DNA of 55,018 bases from CAZGCA01 sp964524145 (GTDB lineage: Bacteria > Hydrogenedentota > CAZGCA01), in the NCBI GenBank assembly GCA_964524145.1, contig CAZGCA010000036.1, forward strand, positions 1 to 55,018, given 5' to 3'. Made by a program: the position numbers and the translations under genes. The number at the start of each line of letters is the position of its first letter. Position 1 is the stretch's first letter. Of this stretch, positions 51,625 through 55,018 are shown one piece after another. A model generated the notes under the pieces. It saw nothing but the letters and a program-made list of their open reading frames with translations, ran no database searches and was not told the DNA's origin.

Positions 51625-53007
51625 ATGGCAGCCACAGACTGTGACAAAATGGTGAAAGCGGTCATAGACAGGTACAGGGAACGGACCCGGCAGTCGAAGC
51701 AGTACGACGCTCAGGCCAAGAAACATCTTCCGGGTGGCGATACGCGGGCGGTCACGTACTACATGCCGTATCCCGCCTACATGGTAAAGGGAGAAGGCTG
51801 CCGCCTGCACGACTGCGACGGGAACGAATACATCGACTTCATCAACAACTTCACCTCTCTGATACACGGCCACGCCCATCCTGCTATCGTCGCCGCGGCA
51901 CGCGAGCAGTTGAGCAAAGGCTCCGTGCTCGGTTCCCCCGCCGTCGTCCAATCCGAACACGCACGTCTCCTGTGCGAACGCATCCCGGGCATGGACCAGG
52001 TCCGCTACTGCAACTCCGGCACGGAAGCAACCCTTCATGTCATGAGGGCCGCACGGGCGTTCGCCGGGAAAGACGTCATCGTCAAGATGGACGGCGGGTA
52101 TCACGGGTCGCACGATGCCGCCGAGGTGAATATCACGCCCGACCTGTGGTCGTCGACCGGGCTTCCTACGACCCATCTTGACGCGCAAGGAGTGCCCGCC
52201 AGCGTTCTGGGCGATATCATGGTGGTGCCGTTCAACGACCTCGAAGCTGCCGAGACCGTTCTCAAAGAGAACAAGGACAGGATCGCCGCCATCATCATGG
52301 AGCCGATGCTCGGGTCTCTCGGCATGGTCCCGCCGCAACCCGGCTACCTCGAAGGTATCAGGGAACTTGCCGACAAGTATGGAGTACTCCTCATATTCGA
52401 CGAGGTGATAACGTTCCGGCTATGCACGGGCGGGCTCCAGGCTCGTTACGACGTGAAACCGGACCTTACCGCGCTCGGCAAGCTGATTGGCGGCGGGTTT
52501 CCCGTCGGGGCGTTCGGCGGCCGCAAAGATATCATGGCGCGGTTCGACCCCGCCCACCCGCAGACAATGATGCATTCGGGCACGTTCAACGGGAACAACA
52601 CCACCATGGCGGCAGGTGTCGCGGCGTTGCGCGCGTACGACCGCAGCGCTGTCGACACGGTCAACAAGCTCGGCGACAAGCTCAGAAACGGGTTTAACGA
52701 CGTGTTCAAACAAGCCGGCATCAAGGGACAGGCTACCGGCATGGGATCGTTGGTGCACGTACACTGGACGGACGAAGACATTACAGACGCGAAAGACTAC
52801 GCGATGGGACTGATCTCCGCTGCCGAACTGCCAAAACTCCTTCATATCGAGATGATGAACCGAGGCATATTCTCCGCGTTCAGAGGGATGTTCTGCACGT
52901 CCACTCCCATGACCGACGCGGAGGTTGACAAAGCCGTAGAAGCGTTCCAAAACACTCTCGAACTCCTGAAACCCTACGCAGCCGAAGCAGCACCGCATCT
53001 GGTGTGA
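51625..53007 (+). CDS. Class III aminotransferase, glutamate-1-semialdehyde aminomutase-like
   Basis: 460 residues, PLP-dependent fold type I. GDGNEYIDF-type start (CDGNEYIDFINNFTSLIHGHAHP), NSGTEATLHVMRAARAFAGKD, GGYHGSHD, LIFDEVITFR and the Schiff-base Lys286 in LTALGKLIGGGFPVGAFGG. The NSGTEA and the FRLCTGG segments are as in HemL-like enzymes, but many such genes are not haem-related and the longer length and lone position (no hemA/B/C/D) argue against a firm hemL call. It begins 12 bases after the PHP stop behind AAGAGGAG. Confidence 0.86.
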   Translation: MAATDCDKMVKAVIDRYRERTRQSKQYDAQAKKHLPGGDTRAVTYYMPYPAYMVKGEGCRLHDCDGNEYIDFINNFTSLIHGHAHPAIVAAAREQLSKGSVLGSPAVVQSEHARLLCERIPGMDQVRYCNSGTEATLHVMRAARAFAGKDVIVKMDGGYHGSHDAAEVNITPDLWSSTGLPTTHLDAQGVPASVLGDIMVVPFNDLEAAETVLKENKDRIAAIIMEPMLGSLGMVPPQPGYLEGIRELADKYGVLLIFDEVITFRLCTGGLQARYDVKPDLTALGKLIGGGFPVGAFGGRKDIMARFDPAHPQTMMHSGTFNGNNTTMAAGVAALRAYDRSAVDTVNKLGDKLRNGFNDVFKQAGIKGQATGMGSLVHVHWTDEDITDAKDYAMGLISAAELPKLLHIEMMNRGIFSAFRGMFCTSTPMTDAEVDKAVEAFQNTLELLKPYAAEAAPHLV

Positions 53008-53168
53008 ACTCATAGAAGACGGCCTGCCGCCTTTCGGCGTCTCCAGAGCGACCGGCACAGCGTCGTAGGCGCGACGGCATACAGTTCGGGGTGAGGCGAA
53101 GAAACAACGCGTAGAGGCAGTTGCACACCTTACAGTCTGAGACCATGAAGTGGGACGGAAGATCGTTT

Positions 53169-54533
53169 ATGGAACGGAAACGAAACCCTGCGTGCGATGA
53201 CGGCCTGACGCGGCGCGACGCGCTCTGCAGTGCAGCCGGCGTGGTCGCATCGATACTCGCAGGCGGGAGCTTCAGCGGTTGTGCTCGTGTTCCGTCGAAG
53301 AGCGGCACTCCCGAGCAGGGGTTTCCCGCACCGCATCCGCTCTCGGGTTCGAGCTTATACCGGGATGTCGTTGCCTACTACAAGTTGGGGATACACCGTA
53401 CTGCAACAGAGGGGGACATGCGGACAACCGATTGGATCGCGGGCGAACTTCGCTCGGCCGGCTTGACGGTGCAGTCTCAGCCATGGCGGTTGCGGCAGTT
53501 CTTCCTGCACGAGTGCAGCCTAACGGTGGACGGCGCAACGGTCGATTGCTTCCCGGCGTGGTTGCCTCGCGCCACGGGCCGGGACCCGGTTCGGGCACCG
53601 CTCGCCATATATCGCGAAGGTGCTGACGCTCGTTCCGTGAACGGCAAAGTTGCGCTGGTGAAGTTCAAAGCCGCACTTTCCGAGTCGGCGTACTACGATC
53701 AGGCTCTCGGCGCAGTCCAGGCGGGAGCGGTCGGTGTGCTGGGACGTCTCCACTCGGCGTCGGGCGAGGTCGCTGCCGTCAACGCGCGTGCGCCGCACAA
53801 CCAGACGCCCACACCAGTGCCGATAGTGATCGTGGCAAGAAAGGACGAGCCGATGCTCACCCGTGCTGCGGAGCACGGCGCAACGGTGTCCCTCGTGATC
53901 GACGGAAAGGATGAGCCTCAGGCCGAAGCCAGGAACGTCATCGGGCGACTCGATCGAGGCAACAGACTTGTCGTCGTATCCACGCCCCAGAGCGGATGGT
54001 TCCAGTGCGCTGGAGAACGCGGGCCCGGCATTGCCCTCTTCCTGGGTCTCGCGCGATGGGCGGGTGCCCGCGCATCCAACGAGAGCTACCTGTTCGTATC
54101 GACGTCGGGTCACGAGCTCGACAACCTGGGAATGCACCAGTTTATGGAAACGCACGCGCCGCCGCCCGAAGATGTTCTCTGCTGGATTCACCTCGGCGCA
54201 TCCATCGCCGTTTGGCAATGGAGACGCGCCCCACAAGGCCACCAGCGAACCTCGGAACCCGGAATAGGACGACACCTCGTGTGCAGCCCGGACCTGCTGC
54301 CAACTCTCACGGACGCATTCGAAGACGTGCCCGGGCTTGAACCGCGAAGAGGGAACGCTCTCGGCGAACTGCGCCACGTCATGGACAGAGGATACCGGGG
54401 GTTCGGGCTCTTTGGAAGCCATTACTTCTTTCACACGCGCTTCGACACGCCCGAGACCACAGCGCCTGCATTGCTTGGCCCCGTCGGCAAGGCGCTCGCT
54501 GAGTCGCTCGAGGACATCGAGGGAACAATATAG
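53169..54533 (+). CDS. M28-peptidase-like Tat lipoprotein with degenerate metal site
   Basis: 454 residues. The N-terminus has a twin-arginine signal with lipobox (TRRDALCSAAGVVASILAGGSFSGCARV). The mature part looks like an M28 aminopeptidase with an inserted PA-like domain (VNGKVALVKFKAALSESAYYDQALGAVQAGAVGVLG). But the usual HxD reads TPQSGW, the 'GANDNASG' helix reads GERGPGIALFLGLARW, the EE pair reads GHELDNLG and the later Asp is in IHLGAS; only the C-terminal HTRFDTPE resembles the family. Loss of the zinc ligands suggests an altered or absent hydrolase activity. ATG 53169 has GGAAG upstream; ATG 53145 is an alternative. Confidence 0.7.
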   Translation: MERKRNPACDDGLTRRDALCSAAGVVASILAGGSFSGCARVPSKSGTPEQGFPAPHPLSGSSLYRDVVAYYKLGIHRTATEGDMRTTDWIAGELRSAGLTVQSQPWRLRQFFLHECSLTVDGATVDCFPAWLPRATGRDPVRAPLAIYREGADARSVNGKVALVKFKAALSESAYYDQALGAVQAGAVGVLGRLHSASGEVAAVNARAPHNQTPTPVPIVIVARKDEPMLTRAAEHGATVSLVIDGKDEPQAEARNVIGRLDRGNRLVVVSTPQSGWFQCAGERGPGIALFLGLARWAGARASNESYLFVSTSGHELDNLGMHQFMETHAPPPEDVLCWIHLGASIAVWQWRRAPQGHQRTSEPGIGRHLVCSPDLLPTLTDAFEDVPGLEPRRGNALGELRHVMDRGYRGFGLFGSHYFFHTRFDTPETTAPALLGPVGKALAESLEDIEGTI

Positions 54534-54764
54534 CCTACTCGACCACGAGCTCATCTTCCGGACTTGCTGAAAAAGCGAGTCCGCGTTCTACCTCCCATCT
54601 CAGATCGCAACCTGCTCAAATAACTGTGGCGATTTGTGTTACAACGGGCCCGCGGTCGGTGGAACCGTCGGTTCTTTCCTCCGGATGTCGCTCTCTTACC
54701 CTGCGATACGAGACAGTCGCCCATTTCGTCCAAGGTCTTCTCCGAAAAGGCCTGCAGAATTCCC

Positions 54765-54793
54765 TTGACACAGCATCGAGAGCGTGATATGCT
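54765..54793 (+). promoter_or_regulatory. Strong sigma70-type promoter of the pseudopilin gene
   Basis: Perfect TTGACA (54765-54770), 17 bases, TATGCT (54788-54793). The transcript would begin near 54800, leaving a leader of about 150 bases. Confidence 0.7.
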
Positions 54794-54799
54794 GTTAAG

Positions 54800-54947
54800 T
54801 GAGGAGTTGGTAGCAGTTTTTCGTTGTCAGCACGTATTGTCAACGGTTGAGGGGGGGTGATGCCCACGAAACTCAGCCCAATCGGTCGACGAGTCTCAGG
54901 TGGTTGTTTCCCAACGTAACGTATATACCGAGGAGGAGGAGCTGTAC
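54800..54947 (+). other. Long pseudopilin leader with a possible 16-codon upstream ORF
   Basis: GAGGGGGGGTG immediately precedes an ATG at about 54860 opening a frame of 16 codons that ends in TAA near 54910. The same stretch can fold: TTGAG and CTCAG enclose a GGGG/GCCC stem. Whether this is a peptide, a structured leader or chance is undecided. The rest of the gap 54534-54764 shows nothing I can support. Confidence 0.3.
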
Positions 54948-55018
54948 CATGCGCGGAAAAGGTAGAGGTTTCACGTTGATCGAGCTGTTGGTGGTGATCG
55001 CGATCATCGGCATCCTGG
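54948..55018 (+). CDS. Type IV pilin-like/pseudopilin, 5' part only
   Basis: Only the first 23 codons lie in the window. They encode a short basic leader (MRGKGRG) and the prepilin peptidase site with the start of the hydrophobic helix (FTLIELLVVIAIIGIL, Glu at +5), the hallmark of type II secretion pseudopilins and of the DUF1559-type 'prepilin-like' proteins abundant in PVC bacteria. Cleavage would fall between Gly and Phe. A strong GGAGGAGGAG (54931-54940) precedes the ATG. The rest of the gene is beyond the edge, so the subclass is open. Confidence 0.9.

Noticed and set aside
51625..53007. Naming the class III aminotransferase hemL
   Set aside because: The family is broad and no other tetrapyrrole gene is near.
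54636..54860. 74-codon open frame before the pseudopilin gene
   Set aside because: It runs through the strong promoter at 54765-54793 and has no ribosome site.
54800..54947. GEMM c-di-GMP riboswitch in the pseudopilin leader
   Set aside because: The conserved GCAAAGCC/CCGGG core is not present.
1..55018. tRNA genes, rRNA genes, CRISPR arrays or insertion sequences
   Set aside because: No cloverleaf-like segment, regular spacer-repeat array or transposase-like protein was seen by eye; a dedicated scan would be needed to exclude small RNAs.

Overview
The window is about 55 kb of GC-rich bacterial chromosome with 47 protein-coding genes, one of them cut by the right edge. I see no rRNA, tRNA, CRISPR array, transposase or phage gene. 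Genes lie on both strands in short operons, often with 4-base ATGA/TTGA overlaps. Gene content (DUF6807, DUF4838, secreted ADP-ribosylglycohydrolase-like protein, kinase-FGE fusion, FHA-GAF-cyclase, large BadF-type activase, GldG/DUF4340 ABC cluster, type II pseudopilin) suggests a Gram-negative, heterotrophic, probably anaerobic member of the PVC/Hydrogenedentes/Sumerlaeota/Lentisphaerae neighbourhood. This is inference; no phylogenetic marker was searched.

Layout. 0.1-2.5 kb (-): DUF6807 protein and GT9 glycosyltransferase. 2.7-6.8 kb (+): Ser/Thr kinase fused to an FGE-sulfatase domain, UDP-GlcNAc 2-epimerase, two TPR proteins. 6.8-13.7 kb (-): galT, a repeat-rich gap, YjbQ-family gene, and a four-gene GldA/F/G-DUF4340 ABC cluster. 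13.9-16.7 kb: a small zinc-ribbon gene (+) convergent with groES-groEL (-), which have an unusual TGNCA repeat cluster far upstream. 16.7-19.6 kb (-): lepB, a GPH-type sugar symporter that seems to start at AUC, and a rhomboid-like protein lacking both catalytic residues. 19.8-27 kb (+): 1410-residue activase/dehydratase-like protein, tyrS, trxA, AmmeMemoRadiSam proteins B and A. 27-34.7 kb (+): DUF4838 protein, exported ADP-ribosylglycohydrolase-like protein and a ribose-type ABC importer. 34.8-39.5 kb (-): Tat-exported sugar-isomerase-like protein, FHA-GAF-adenylate/guanylate cyclase and a membrane pseudokinase. 39.7-42.9 kb (+): FapA-like, PilZ and ChbG-type deacetylase genes. 42.9-45.9 kb (-): ComEA-like, dNTPase and GNAT genes. 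46.1-54.5 kb (mostly +): DUF169-CoaE fusion, GNAT-like protein (-), glutaryl-CoA-dehydrogenase-like enzyme, two DUF2889-like proteins, PHP phosphoesterase, class III aminotransferase and a degenerate M28-like Tat lipoprotein. The right end begins a type IV pilin-like/pseudopilin gene behind a strong promoter and a roughly 150-nt leader.

Two themes recur. One is extracytoplasmic glycan or glycoside handling: DUF6807, DUF4838, the ADP-ribosylglycohydrolase-like protein, the sugar importer and symporter, ChbG and the isomerase-like protein. The other is signalling by protein phosphorylation and nucleotides: active kinase, pseudokinase, FHA-cyclase and PilZ. Many genes carry recognisable TTGNNN-(16-18)-TATNNT promoters, which helped to settle several start codons. 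All functions come from motif recognition by eye; no database search was run.
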